Below are positions 1 through 8,600 of a stretch of DNA of 64,000 nucleotides, one piece after another (position 1 is the first letter of the stretch; each line of letters starts with the position of its first letter). The DNA is taken from contig SHVR01000007.1 of assembly GCA_009694185.1 (NCBI GenBank), positions 1 through 64,000 on the forward strand, given 5' to 3'. Below the pieces are notes generated by a model. That model saw only the letters and a list, made by a program, of their open reading frames with translations, was not told where the DNA came from and made no database searches. The position numbers were made by a program, and so were the translations under genes. Source of the DNA: Alphaproteobacteria bacterium. Lineage in GTDB: Bacteria > Pseudomonadota > Alphaproteobacteria > SHVR01.

Positions 1-152
1 CAAGAAGGGTATCGTCAGTCATGGCGGGTGTGGCGCTTTCGGTGATCGGGGAGAAGCTCGCTTCGACAACGAATTTCTACACGATTTCAACGAATTAAGC
101 TACATCCGCCAGCCTGAAATCAGACCCACCATCAATAATCCGGGTTAAGGGC
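1..152. other. Left-edge region with possible start of a minus-strand gene
   Basis: No complete gene fits here. On the minus strand an ATG at position 22 opens a frame reading MTDDTLL that leaves the window at once, so a gene may begin here, but seven codons cannot establish it and no clear ribosome binding site precedes it. The remaining bases (about 23-152) are more AT-rich than the surroundings and would be the upstream region of that gene. I see no terminator hairpin. Confidence 0.2.
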
Positions 153-986
153 CTACGCCGTCCGGGGTGGACCCCAGAGCGTGGCCGGGTTCTGCTTGAA
201 CTGGTGATCCTCGGTCAGGTTGTCCAGCACATTCTGGGGTGTGACGCCGAACTTCCGCGACAGATCCCACGCAATTCTCAAATTGGTCTTCTGGCTCTGG
301 CTCATGTCGGTGGTCAGGATCGGCTTGGTGCTGCCGAAGTTGCCGTCCAGCGGCTGGACGGTATTGGTGTTGAAGTCATAGATCGACGTCCAGGGGCTCA
401 GGATTCCGGTTGGCGGTGTCAAGGCATAGCGCTCGTTGCCGAGGTCGCGAAACAGCCATGTGACGGGCTGGCAATCCGGCCCGATGCTGGGCCCGCCTTC
501 CGAGTTGCGGACGAAGGGGTCGAACGAGCCCATGTCGAGCTTGTGCTCGGAGATGAAGTTGGTGGCCGGCTGCATCGGGAAATTGCCGAGCAGGCGGTCG
601 TGCGGCGTGACGCCGTCGGGTGGCGGCGCCGCCGCTGCCTGCCAGGTAGTCTGGATCTGCTGGCCAAACACCATATCGAAGGCGGCTTGGGCGCGCCCCA
701 GTGTGTTGGGAAGGATAACGCCCATGTTGGGCGTGGCGCCGCTCGTCGTTGTCGCCGGGGCCGTATCGGCCGATTCGAGGGCGGACGTTATCATGGCGAT
801 GCCGGCTTGCGGTTTGGCCGTCGGCGGCGCGACGCGCGCTTCGATCGTGCCGCTTGAGGGCGGCTTGATCGACGCAAGTGCGTTCGCGAAGCTTGGCGGC
901 GTATCGCTTTGTGCCTTCGACCATTTGGGTCTCGTCCAGCCGGCGGCGAGGGGCTGTACCACGGCATTGGCGTTGTTCGTCGGCAT
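153..986 (-). CDS. Hypothetical protein, 277 aa
   Basis: I do not recognise this protein. The start is supported by an AGGAGG ribosome binding site about 8 bases upstream of the ATG. The first 130 or so residues are rich in Ala, Pro, Thr and Ser and look disordered. The second half is more ordered-looking, with aromatic residues and motifs such as TWLFRDLGNERYAL and WDLSRKFGVTPQNVLDNL near residues 180-260. There is no signal peptide, membrane segment or obvious catalytic motif. It reads in the same direction as the glycosyltransferase/methyltransferase genes, but 162 bp of non-coding DNA separate them, so membership of that unit is doubtful. That it is a gene is fairly safe; its function is unknown. 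Confidence 0.65.
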   Translation of the reverse strand: MPTNNANAVVQPLAAGWTRPKWSKAQSDTPPSFANALASIKPPSSGTIEARVAPPTAKPQAGIAMITSALESADTAPATTTSGATPNMGVILPNTLGRAQAAFDMVFGQQIQTTWQAAAAPPPDGVTPHDRLLGNFPMQPATNFISEHKLDMGSFDPFVRNSEGGPSIGPDCQPVTWLFRDLGNERYALTPPTGILSPWTSIYDFNTNTVQPLDGNFGSTKPILTTDMSQSQKTNLRIAWDLSRKFGVTPQNVLDNLTEDHQFKQNPATLWGPPRTA

Positions 987-1148
987 CGGGGACCATCCTC
1001 CTGACAGAGCCAGCGCTCATCATGCCGAGCAAGAAGCAAGCGCCGGGCCAACGGAAAAGCCCGGCAATCCCGCATTTTTCGCGAACCCCGCTGGATGCTC
1101 CCGGCAGGTTTTGCCGGCAAGTCTTGCCGCGGGGCAGCGCGGGCTCGG

Positions 1149-2474
1149 TCAGCGGCGGCGCCGGCCGTGCTGGCGAGGCGGCTGGCGAGCCGCCTTGAGC
1201 TCCAGGGCGCGCCGCATCGAGTGACCCAGATCGACCGGCTGATCCGGGGTCCGTCCGGTTGCCAGCGCCTGGATGAGCGCCAGGTATTGCGGCAGGCAGA
1301 CTGTTTCGAGGTCGTAATGCTCGACCACCGTCTGGCGCGCCCGGTCGCGGATCGCCTGCATGCGGTCGGGGTGGTCGAGGACTTCGTCGACCCGGTCCAC
1401 GATCTGTTCGCGCGAAAAGAAGTCGATCAACAGGCCGTTTTCCCGGTCGCGGATCACTTCCTGCACGGGCGGGGTCGCCGAACCCACGATCAGGCAGCCC
1501 GACGCCATGGCTTCCAGCATCGACCAGGACAGCACGAAGGGGTAGGTCAGGTAGACATGCGCCGACGACACCGCCAGGACCGACAGGAACTGGTCATAGG
1601 GGATGCGCCCGAGAAAGTGAATTCGGCTCATGTCGAGGCGATCGCCAAGCTCGGCCAGCATCTTGGCGCGCCAGCTTTCGCCGGGCGGCAGCTTGCGGCC
1701 GTAACTCACCCCGTCGGCGCCGACGATCAGCACCCGCGCCTTCGGCCGGCGCCGCAGCAGTTCGGGCAGAGCCCGCATGAAGATGTGGAAGCCGCGATAG
1801 GGCTCCAGATTGCGCGACACGAAGGTGATCACCTCGTCGGCGCGGGTTAGCGTCACGCCGACATCGCCGAGTGTCACACTGATATCCGGTTTGGGTCGGA
1901 TTTCCTCGGTGTCGATGCCTTCGTGAATGATCGATATCTTGGGCACATGGACGCCGGGATAGAGATTGCGCTGCCAGGCGGTCGGCGACTGTCCCCAATC
2001 CGAGGCGTCAAGGCCGAGAAGGTTGATGCTGTTCTTCATGCGCACGCGCGGAAAGTCGTCGAAAGTCGCCGGGAACTCCGGATCGAAATTCAGATCGCGC
2101 GCGCGCGAGCCGTAGAAATACTCGAAATATCCCAGCAGCGGCACGTCGCGCCAGATGTCCTTCAGGAACAATGTTTCGCCCCAGCCATTGTGGCCGATCA
2201 TGATGTCGGGCCGGAAGCCTTCGCGTTGCAGTTCCTGGCAAACACGAGCGACCGCCTGGGCATTGAGGGTGCCGCGCTCGAGTTCGCGGATGTAATGGTG
2301 TGTCTCCTTGGCCGGCTCGCGGCCGGGCGCGTACTCGATCTTGCGGACGTTGGAGAGCCGGTTCTCGTTCTTGTGGGTCAGGAAGACGACCTCGTTGCCG
2401 GGTTGTCGCGCAAGATGGCGGACGGCGTGTTTGTACTGGCCTGGGAAATTCTGGTGCAGGAATAGGTAGCGCAT
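1149..2474 (-). CDS. Glycosyltransferase family 4 (group 1), 441 aa
   Basis: Predicted cytoplasmic GT-B fold glycosyltransferase moving a sugar from a nucleotide-activated donor to an unknown acceptor. The N-terminus MRYLFLHQNFPGQYKH is characteristic of the Glyco_trans_4_3 family. The C-terminal donor-binding domain contains HEGIDTEEIRP near residues 183-193, VGADGVSYG, and YPFVLSWSMLEAMASGC around residue 335, where the E of LLEAMA-type motifs contacts the nucleotide sugar. The start was set at this ATG because the open frame extending upstream overlaps the preceding methyltransferase gene, which ends only 8 bases before. Linkage to two methyltransferases suggests synthesis of a methylated glycan or glycolipid; the substrate cannot be told from sequence. 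Confidence 0.88.
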   Translation of the reverse strand: MRYLFLHQNFPGQYKHAVRHLARQPGNEVVFLTHKNENRLSNVRKIEYAPGREPAKETHHYIRELERGTLNAQAVARVCQELQREGFRPDIMIGHNGWGETLFLKDIWRDVPLLGYFEYFYGSRARDLNFDPEFPATFDDFPRVRMKNSINLLGLDASDWGQSPTAWQRNLYPGVHVPKISIIHEGIDTEEIRPKPDISVTLGDVGVTLTRADEVITFVSRNLEPYRGFHIFMRALPELLRRRPKARVLIVGADGVSYGRKLPPGESWRAKMLAELGDRLDMSRIHFLGRIPYDQFLSVLAVSSAHVYLTYPFVLSWSMLEAMASGCLIVGSATPPVQEVIRDRENGLLIDFFSREQIVDRVDEVLDHPDRMQAIRDRARQTVVEHYDLETVCLPQYLALIQALATGRTPDQPVDLGHSMRRALELKAARQPPRQHGRRRR

Positions 2475-2482
2475 GGTTTGTC

Positions 2483-3121
2483 TTATCCGGGCAATAGATC
2501 GGGGGGCTTGTAGGAGGTCTCGCTCGGGCCGGGCAGCGGGGCGCGCTTGTGGGCGATGACCAGGAGCTCGAATAGATTGCCGCGATTGATTTTCACATGG
2601 CCGAAGCCCGCCGCCGTCAGCATCTGGGTGATGGTCTTGGCCGTGAACCCGGTGTGGTGCGCCAGCGCCAACCGGCCGCGCGCCATGCCATCGCGGAACC
2701 CGAACATCATGTCGAGCGGCGCGATCGGGCCGGCGGGGGTCGCGTAGGCCGCTTCGTCGAGCAGGTCCTTGGCGATGAGCGCCGCGATGCGCTGCAGGTC
2801 CGGCACCAGCGCCATGAAGACGCCGTCCTCGCTCAGCACCCTCGCGCACTCCCTGAATACCGCCGGCACTTCGTGCGCCCAGAGATGCTCGAGCGTGTTC
2901 ATCGTCCAGACGGCCTGGACGGCCCCCGAGACGACCTGCGTCAGATCGGTCGGCGGTGCCACGATATGCGGCTTGAGCGCGGCATCGGCATCGACCCGGA
3001 CCACCCGCCAACCGGGACCGTGAAACATGCCATGTAGGCGATGCGGCTCGCCCGCGCCCGCGCCCAAATGCAGCACGTTGCGCGGTGGTGGTGGTGGCGC
3101 GAGCGGCGGCGTATCAGCCAT
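2483..3121 (-). CDS. Class I SAM-dependent methyltransferase, copy B (212 aa)
   Basis: Small Rossmann-fold methyltransferase. Motif I (VLHLGAGAG) sits near residues 16-24, an acidic residue ends the second strand (VVRVDAD), and the NTLEHLWAHEVPAVFRE segment is typical of the Methyltransf_11 group. It is clearly paralogous to the gene immediately upstream: both share PDLQRIA, an AP(L/I)DM(M/I)(F/Y)GFR segment and an AH(H/R)TGFT(A/Q)KT segment. The start codon lies inside the end of that paralogue (8-bp overlap) and the glycosyltransferase starts 8 bases after its stop, so the three are almost certainly one transcript. Probable role: methylation of a sugar or lipid in the same pathway; the acceptor is unknown. 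Confidence 0.85.
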   Translation of the reverse strand: MADTPPLAPPPPPRNVLHLGAGAGEPHRLHGMFHGPGWRVVRVDADAALKPHIVAPPTDLTQVVSGAVQAVWTMNTLEHLWAHEVPAVFRECARVLSEDGVFMALVPDLQRIAALIAKDLLDEAAYATPAGPIAPLDMMFGFRDGMARGRLALAHHTGFTAKTITQMLTAAGFGHVKINRGNLFELLVIAHKRAPLPGPSETSYKPPDLLPG

Positions 3122-3761
3122 TGCTTGCCGGCGGGACCGTCTTCAGCGCGAAGGCCCAGAGATCGAAATTCTTGCCCCGTTGCAGGCGCACCTGCCGGAA
3201 GCCCGCCACCGCGAGCGCCCGCACCAGCGTCTTCTGGGTGAAGCCGGTGCGGTGCGCCATGAAGAAATTGCCGCGCGCGATCGCCGTCCTGAAGCCGTAA
3301 ATCATGTCGATGGGTGCGATCGGCCCGGCGGGTGCCACATAGGCCGTGTCGTCGAGCTTGTCGTTGGCGACCAGTTCGGCGATGCGCTGCAAATCGGGGA
3401 GGGTGATCAGCAAGTGGCCGGCCGGCTTGATCACCCGGCAGAATTCGCCGAGCGCCAACGGCACGTCGTGCGGATAGAGATGTTCGAGATTGTGCGACGA
3501 CCAGACCGCGTCGACCGATTCGCTGGCCACCATGGCCATGTCGGTGATCGAGGCGACAATGTCCGGCTGGACCGTCGGGTCGATGTCGAGGCGCACCTCG
3601 CGCCACTCGGGCCCTCGATAGCTGACATGCAGCTTGTCCGGGTTGGGGTCGCCGCAGCCGACATGCAGTACCGTCTTGGCGGCTGTGACGGCCGTGGCGG
3701 CGACGGGGGCGATGGGGGCGATGGGGGCGATGGGGGCAGTGATCAGAAGGTCGTCGCTCAT
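3114..3761 (-). CDS. Class I SAM-dependent methyltransferase, copy A (215 aa)
   Basis: First gene of the three-gene methyltransferase/glycosyltransferase unit. Motif I is VLHVGCGDPN near residues 31-40, followed by the conserved acidic LDID and a SSHNLEHLYPHDVP segment. Compared with its downstream paralogue it has an extra N-terminal tail of about 20 residues containing the repeat IAP-IAP-IAP, encoded by four 9-bp units. The tail is low-complexity and precedes the catalytic fold, so it probably does not affect catalysis. The two copies have diverged well beyond recent duplication, which suggests distinct acceptor positions or a heterodimer; both ideas are inference. Confidence 0.85.
   Translation of the reverse strand: MSDDLLITAPIAPIAPIAPVAATAVTAAKTVLHVGCGDPNPDKLHVSYRGPEWREVRLDIDPTVQPDIVASITDMAMVASESVDAVWSSHNLEHLYPHDVPLALGEFCRVIKPAGHLLITLPDLQRIAELVANDKLDDTAYVAPAGPIAPIDMIYGFRTAIARGNFFMAHRTGFTQKTLVRALAVAGFRQVRLQRGKNFDLWAFALKTVPPASNG
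3705..3740. repeat. 9-bp tandem repeat, four units, in methyltransferase copy A
   Basis: Units of GGGGGCGAT begin at 3705, 3714 and 3723, and a variant unit GGGGGCAGT ends at 3740. The period is a multiple of three, so on the minus strand it encodes repeated Ile-Ala-Pro near the N-terminus of the methyltransferase. Copy-number changes would lengthen or shorten the tail without a frameshift. Confidence 0.9.
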
Positions 3762-3879
3762 GGCTGCTCATGGCGCGGGGATGACGGATAGGTCATACAC
3801 AGAGGTGCCGCGCCTAACAAGCCCTGGGGCGGTTGCGAGCCGGCGCGGCTCGGGCGCGAATCGAGGGGGAAAATTCACC

Positions 3880-4782
3880 ATGGCCAAGCAATCGACAGTA
3901 GGCTTTATCGGCCTGGGCGTCATGGGCGAGCCCATGTGCCGCAATCTGGCGCGGAAATCGGGTCATCCGGTGCTGGCCTACGACACCCGGCGGGAGCCGT
4001 TGCAGGCACTTAGCCGCGACGGGGTCGAGAGCGCCAACTCGGTGGCCGATCTGGCCGCCCGCGCCGATATCGTCATTCTGTCGCTGCCGGGCGAGCCCGA
4101 AGTGCGGGCGGTGTGCCTCGGCCCGGGCGGGCTCGCGGCGCATGCGCGGCCCGGCCAGATCCTGGTCGATGCCAGCACCTGCCCAGTGTCGCTCGCCCGG
4201 GAACTGGCGGCGGCCTTCGCCCTCAAGGGTGCCCGCTTCGCGGACGCGCCGGTCGCGCGTACCGCCAAGGCGGCCGTCGACGGCACCCTCAGCATCATGG
4301 TGGGTGGCGACGCGGCGGTGTTCGAGACCATCCAACCGCTGCTTGCCTGCATGGGCAATGAGGTGACCCATTGCGGCAAGGTGGGCGCCGGCCAGGCGGT
4401 CAAGCTCATGAACAACATGGTGGTGGCCCAGACCGTGGTCGCCATCGCCGAGGCGCTCGCGACGGCGCGCGCCTCGGGCGCCGTCGATGGCAAGGTCTTG
4501 TTCGAGACCCTGACCAAGGGCTCGGCCGACAGTTTCGTGTTGCGTAATCACGGCCTCAAATTCATGGAGCCCGGCAACCACCCGACCCAGGCGGCGTTCC
4601 CCACCACCTACATCCTGAAGGACCTCTCCTATGCCATCCGCCTGGCCGCGGAGGCGGGCGTCACCATGGCCCAGGCGGAAACGACGCTCCGCCTCCTGGA
4701 ACGAACCAAGGCGGCGGGCTATGGCGACAATTACTACACCGCCGTCATCGACATGATCGAGGGGCGGGCGAAGGGCCGCTAG
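3880..4782 (+). CDS. NAD(P)-dependent 3-hydroxyisobutyrate dehydrogenase-family oxidoreductase, 300 aa
   Basis: Member of the beta-hydroxyacid dehydrogenase family (3-hydroxyisobutyrate, tartronate semialdehyde and succinic semialdehyde reductases). The Rossmann motif GFIGLGVMG occupies residues 8-16, and the catalytic-lysine motif GAGQAVKLMNNM lies near residue 170. The start was chosen at MAKQST, which has a GAGGGGGA ribosome binding site; the open frame extends further upstream but without support. The usual DAPVSGG substrate loop reads DAPVARTAKAAVDG here, so the serine-glycine-glycine that binds the carboxylate is changed and the substrate may differ from classical members. It is a single gene, divergent from the methyltransferase unit. 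Confidence 0.88.
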   Translation: MAKQSTVGFIGLGVMGEPMCRNLARKSGHPVLAYDTRREPLQALSRDGVESANSVADLAARADIVILSLPGEPEVRAVCLGPGGLAAHARPGQILVDASTCPVSLARELAAAFALKGARFADAPVARTAKAAVDGTLSIMVGGDAAVFETIQPLLACMGNEVTHCGKVGAGQAVKLMNNMVVAQTVVAIAEALATARASGAVDGKVLFETLTKGSADSFVLRNHGLKFMEPGNHPTQAAFPTTYILKDLSYAIRLAAEAGVTMAQAETTLRLLERTKAAGYGDNYYTAVIDMIEGRAKGR

Positions 4783-4872
4783 GGCGGCTTGTCACGCGCC
4801 GCGGCGCGCCCGCCCGATGTCGCTATCCCGTTTCCCGTGTGCTTTAATATTTCCAGGTCTTAATATTGGGCA

Positions 4873-6051
4873 GTGAAGCCCGAACTGGCTGGTATGTCGC
4901 GCACCGCGGGAACACCCGTCACCCTCGCCAAGGCCCAGGCGCGGCGCATCTGGCTTCACGCCCAGCGACTCGACGAGCCCGCACCCTTCGGCGACGGGCC
5001 TCAGGCGACCCAGGCCGCGGTGGAGCATCTGGGCTATGTCCAGATCGACACCATCAACGTGATCGAACGCTGCCATCACCATATCCTCCAGACGCGCATT
5101 CCGGGATATGAGCGGGCCCATCTGGCCCAAGCCCAGAGCATTGACAAGACGGTGTTCGAATACTGGACCCATGCGCTTTCCTATGTGCCGGCCCGGGACA
5201 TGCGGTTCTATGTCTCGGCCATGCGGCGGGACTGGCGGCGGCGGAGCGCCTGGTTCGCGGCCGTGCCCGCGGCGGATTTGCGCCGGGTGCTGGCCCGCAT
5301 TCGGCGCCATGGCGCGCTCACGATTCGCGACATCGACGACGATGTGCTGGTGGAAAAGGACCATGCGTGGGCGAGCCGCAAGCCCTCGAAGCGGGCTTTG
5401 CAGCTCGCCTTCTACAAGGGCCTGGTCACCGTCAGCCAGCGCGCCGGCATGCTCAAGACCTATGAGCTCGCGGGCCGGCATTTCGGCTGGCAGAGGCCGC
5501 CGAAACCCGCTTCGCAGGGCGAGGTCCTGGCCCATCTCCTCGACCGCGCATTGCGGGCGCAGGGTATCGTCAGCCTCGACTCGGTCTGCCATCTGGATGC
5601 CAGGCGGAAGCCCGCCATGGGGCGCCTGATCGAGACGCGCCAGCGCCGGAAGGAGCTGCTGCCCGTCACGATCAGGGGTGCGGAAAAACTGGCGCATTGG
5701 GCCCGGCCCGAGACGCTTGATCGTCCGCCGGAGCCCAAGGCGGAGTTGGTGCACATCCTCTCGCCCTTCGACCCGCTGGTCATTCAGCGCAAGCGGCTCG
5801 AACTTTTCTTCGATTATGCGCACCGCTTCGAGGCCTATCTGCCCAAGGAGAAGCGGCAGTTCGGCTATTTCGCCCTGCCGGTGCTGGTTGATAACGAGAT
5901 CGTCGCGGCCATCGATCTCAAGACCGACCGCGCCCGGCGCCAGCTGCTGATGCGGCAATTCACCTGGCTTGGCGGCGGTTCAAAGCGCTTGCACAAGCGG
6001 CGGATCGAGGAAGCCTTGCATCGCTTCGAACGCTTCCAGCTCGCTACCTGA
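4873..6051 (+). CDS. ycaQ: YcaQ/AlkZ-type DNA glycosylase (HTH_42 winged-helix protein), about 392 aa
   Basis: Belongs to the YcaQ family of winged-helix DNA glycosylases that unhook interstrand crosslinks and remove bulky N-alkylpurines. The catalytic QxD motif of YcaQ is visible as Gln57-Ile58-Asp59 in YVQIDTINV, followed by the family hallmark ERCHHHIL. The C-terminal LSPFDPLVIQRKR and RRQLLMRQFTWLGGG segments also fit the family. The longest frame starts at a GTG; an ATG seven codons later (4894) is an equally plausible start because neither has a good ribosome binding site. Upstream is a short AT-rich stretch (TTTAATATTTCC, TTAATATT) that could hold its promoter. It converges with the M20 peptidase gene. 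Confidence 0.85.
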   Translation: MKPELAGMSRTAGTPVTLAKAQARRIWLHAQRLDEPAPFGDGPQATQAAVEHLGYVQIDTINVIERCHHHILQTRIPGYERAHLAQAQSIDKTVFEYWTHALSYVPARDMRFYVSAMRRDWRRRSAWFAAVPAADLRRVLARIRRHGALTIRDIDDDVLVEKDHAWASRKPSKRALQLAFYKGLVTVSQRAGMLKTYELAGRHFGWQRPPKPASQGEVLAHLLDRALRAQGIVSLDSVCHLDARRKPAMGRLIETRQRRKELLPVTIRGAEKLAHWARPETLDRPPEPKAELVHILSPFDPLVIQRKRLELFFDYAHRFEAYLPKEKRQFGYFALPVLVDNEIVAAIDLKTDRARRQLLMRQFTWLGGGSKRLHKRRIEEALHRFERFQLAT

Positions 6052-6056
6052 CGCCA

Positions 6057-6073
6057 TAATGTCCCCGACATTA
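6057..6073. terminator. Short inverted repeat between convergent ycaQ and M20 genes
   Basis: TAATGTC and GACATTA form a perfect 7-bp stem around a CCC loop, six bases after the ycaQ stop and nine before the M20 stop. The stem is AT-rich and lacks a long U tract, so as a factor-independent terminator it would be weak; its placement between convergent stops is the main argument. Confidence 0.35.
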
Positions 6074-6081
6074 GTTGGCAC

Positions 6082-7248
6082 CTACCCGTCCAGTCGGATG
6101 ATCGCCAGTGCCAGCGCCTTGGCCCGCGGCACCAGGGTGTCGAGGTTGCAATATTCCTCGGGGCTGTGGGCGCCGCCGCCGACCGGCCCGGTGGCGCAGA
6201 GGGTGGGGGCGCCGACATGGGCGGTGAAGCCCGAATCGGCCGAGCCGCCGGTGAACTCGCCCGCCACCTGGAAGCCCACTTCCTTGGCCACACCCCGATA
6301 GAGGTCGAACACCGCCTTGCTGTCGGCGCTCTGGTTGAGGGGCAGGAATTCGCGCCGCTGGGTGATCTGGGTGGTGGTGCCGGGCAAGTGAGTGGTGGCG
6401 AGGATGCGGCCGATGGCGGCCATGGCCTGGTCGCGCTGGGCGAGGGTCATGAACCGGAGATCGACTTCGGCCGAGGCGTGGGGGGCCACGGTGTTGACCG
6501 AACTGCCGCCGGCGATCAGGCCCACATTGACCGTAATGCCGGTCGCGAAATCGGTCAGCGCGTGGAGTGCCCGGATCTTGGCCGCCAGCTCCTCAATGGC
6601 GCTGACCCCGTCCTGGGGCCGACCGCCGGAATGGGCCGCCTTGCCGGCGATCTCGAACTTGAAGAAGACGGCACCCTTGCGGCCGGTCACCACATTGCCG
6701 CTGATCCGGCCGGGCTCGGAATTGAACACCACGCGGGCGTTGCGCGCCTCCGCCTCGATCACCGGCCGGGACGACGGTGAGGCAATCTCCTCGTCCGAGG
6801 TGTAGAGCCCGACCAGGGGAAAGCGGGCGCCGCCATGGCGCTTGAAGGCGGCCAAGACGAAGGTGTTGAGCACCAGGCCGCTCTTCATGTCGGCGACGCC
6901 GGGACCATAGGCCACGTCGCCCTCCACCCGGAACGGCCGTTCGGCCACCGTGCCGTCGGGAAAGACTGTGTCGCGATGGCCCATCAGCATGACGTGGCGG
7001 TTGCCGCCGCCCGCCGCCGCCGGCACCATCGCCCGGATGCAGTCGCCAAACCGGTCATGGCGGACGCGTTCGGTGGGGATGGCGCGTTCGGCCAGATGCG
7101 CTTCGATCACCGCGCCCACCTGGTCGACGCCGGCCTTGTTGTAGCTCCCCGAATCGATGTTCACGAGGTCGCGCAACAGCTCGACCATGGCATCCCGCTG
7201 GCCGTCCAGCCAGCCCAATATGTCGCGTTCGTCGGCATTGGCCGCCAT
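6082..7248 (-). CDS. M20 family metallopeptidase (glutamate carboxypeptidase type), 388 aa
   Basis: Di-zinc exopeptidase or amidohydrolase resembling carboxypeptidase G2. Metal and catalytic motifs are in order: GHRDTV at residues 90-95 (His91 and Asp93), GVADMKSG at 117-124 (bridging Asp120), SDEE at 151-154 and SEPG at 177-180. The dimerisation domain begins near KAAHSGGRPQDG. The start was set at MAANADE because a GAGGAG ribosome binding site precedes it. There is no signal peptide, so the substrate is probably a cytoplasmic peptide or acyl-amino acid. It is divergent from the CoA transferase gene, with 125 bp between them. Confidence 0.87.
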   Translation of the reverse strand: MAANADERDILGWLDGQRDAMVELLRDLVNIDSGSYNKAGVDQVGAVIEAHLAERAIPTERVRHDRFGDCIRAMVPAAAGGGNRHVMLMGHRDTVFPDGTVAERPFRVEGDVAYGPGVADMKSGLVLNTFVLAAFKRHGGARFPLVGLYTSDEEIASPSSRPVIEAEARNARVVFNSEPGRISGNVVTGRKGAVFFKFEIAGKAAHSGGRPQDGVSAIEELAAKIRALHALTDFATGITVNVGLIAGGSSVNTVAPHASAEVDLRFMTLAQRDQAMAAIGRILATTHLPGTTTQITQRREFLPLNQSADSKAVFDLYRGVAKEVGFQVAGEFTGGSADSGFTAHVGAPTLCATGPVGGGAHSPEEYCNLDTLVPRAKALALAIIRLDG

Positions 7249-7373
7249 GGTGAAAGGCTCCTCGCTCGTTGACCGCCGGGACAGTAGCAGTTTCGGGGCG
7301 GCGGTGAAGTGCCCGCCGAGAGTTGCGCCGGGACCGGTTCCCGTCGAGACTTCGCCCATTCGGGAGGACAAGT

Positions 7374-8582
7374 ATGAGCCAGTCGTTCGACGGCGTCCGC
7401 GTGGTCGACTTCACCCAGGTCCTGTCGGGGCCCTTTGCCTCGATGCAGTTGGCGTTCGAGGGGGCCGATGTCATCAAGATCGAGCAGCCGGGCGCCGGCG
7501 ACCAGTCGCGCCAGATGCTGCTGCCCGATGGCGTCTTCGCCGAGGCCGGCCTCTCGGCCATGTATATCAGCGTCAACGCCGGCAAGCGCTCGCTCACCCT
7601 CGATTTGAAGCAAGCCAAGGCGCGTGAGATCGTGCACCGCCTGGTCGGCTCCGCCGACGTGCTGGTCGAGAATTTCAAGTCGGGCACCCTGGAGCGCATG
7701 GGCTTCGGTTACGCAGCCATGCAGGCGGTCAATCCCCGGCTCGTCTATTGCTCGATATCGGGCTACGGCCAAGGGGGCCCGCGCGCCGGGGCGGCCGCCT
7801 ACGATCCGGCGATCCAGGCGGCCTCGGGCATGATGTCGATCACCGGCTATGAGGAGACCGGGCCGACCAAGGCGGGCTATTGGGTCAGCGACATGGCGAC
7901 CGGCATCACGGCGGCTTATTCGATCGCGAGCGCCCTGTTCCGGCGCGAGCGCACGGGCGAGGGCCAGCATATCGACGTCTCCATGCTGGACACGGCGGTC
8001 GGTTTCATCGCGCCCATCGTCTCCAACTTCGTCAATTGCGGGGTGACGCCGTTCCTCCCCGGCAATGGCACCCAAGGTGGCACGTCGGTCTCCAGCGTCT
8101 ACCCGACCAAGGCCGGCTATCTCCAGGTGGCGCCCGCGACCCAGAGCCAGTTCGAGGCCTATTGCCGCGAGCTCGGCCGGCCCGATATCGCGGCGGACCC
8201 GCGCTTTAGGGAACGCCAGGGTCGGCTCGCCAACGCGGCGGCGCTGCGCGAGGAATATGTCAAGGCGCTCGCCAGCGACGCGGCACGCGACTGGGAGGCG
8301 CGTCTCGGCCGCGCGGGTGTACCGGCCGCCGCCGTCCAGAGTGTCGCCGAGATGACCCAGGATCCACAGATTCGCCATCGCAAGCTGCTGGTCGAATTGC
8401 CGGCGCCGGAGAGCCTGGGCCGGAAGGTGACGGTGGTGGGGCCGGGCTTTCGCTGTCAGAGCGACGGACCAGCCACGGACCTGCCGCCGCCCGGCCTCGG
8501 TCAGCACACGGCGGAAATTCTGGCCGAAATCGGCTATAGCGTTGGCGAAATCCAGGCGCTCCGGACGGCCGGGGTCGTTTGA
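7374..8582 (+). CDS. CaiB/BaiF (family III) CoA transferase, 402 aa
   Basis: Family III CoA transferase exchanging CoA between an acyl-CoA and a free carboxylate. The N-terminus is diagnostic: VRVVDFTQVLSGPFASMQLAFEGADVIKIEQPG, followed by NAGKRSLTLDLK and DVLVENFKSG. The full family length is present. The start is supported by a GGGAGGA ribosome binding site. The MDR oxidoreductase follows after 18 bp, then an HSL-type hydrolase and a Sel1-repeat protein, suggesting one catabolic transcript for a carboxylic acid or ester. The actual CoA donor and acceptor cannot be read from sequence. Confidence 0.9.
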   Translation: MSQSFDGVRVVDFTQVLSGPFASMQLAFEGADVIKIEQPGAGDQSRQMLLPDGVFAEAGLSAMYISVNAGKRSLTLDLKQAKAREIVHRLVGSADVLVENFKSGTLERMGFGYAAMQAVNPRLVYCSISGYGQGGPRAGAAAYDPAIQAASGMMSITGYEETGPTKAGYWVSDMATGITAAYSIASALFRRERTGEGQHIDVSMLDTAVGFIAPIVSNFVNCGVTPFLPGNGTQGGTSVSSVYPTKAGYLQVAPATQSQFEAYCRELGRPDIAADPRFRERQGRLANAAALREEYVKALASDAARDWEARLGRAGVPAAAVQSVAEMTQDPQIRHRKLLVELPAPESLGRKVTVVGPGFRCQSDGPATDLPPPGLGQHTAEILAEIGYSVGEIQALRTAGVV

Positions 8583-8600
8583 TGGTGAAGGCGTGAGTTC

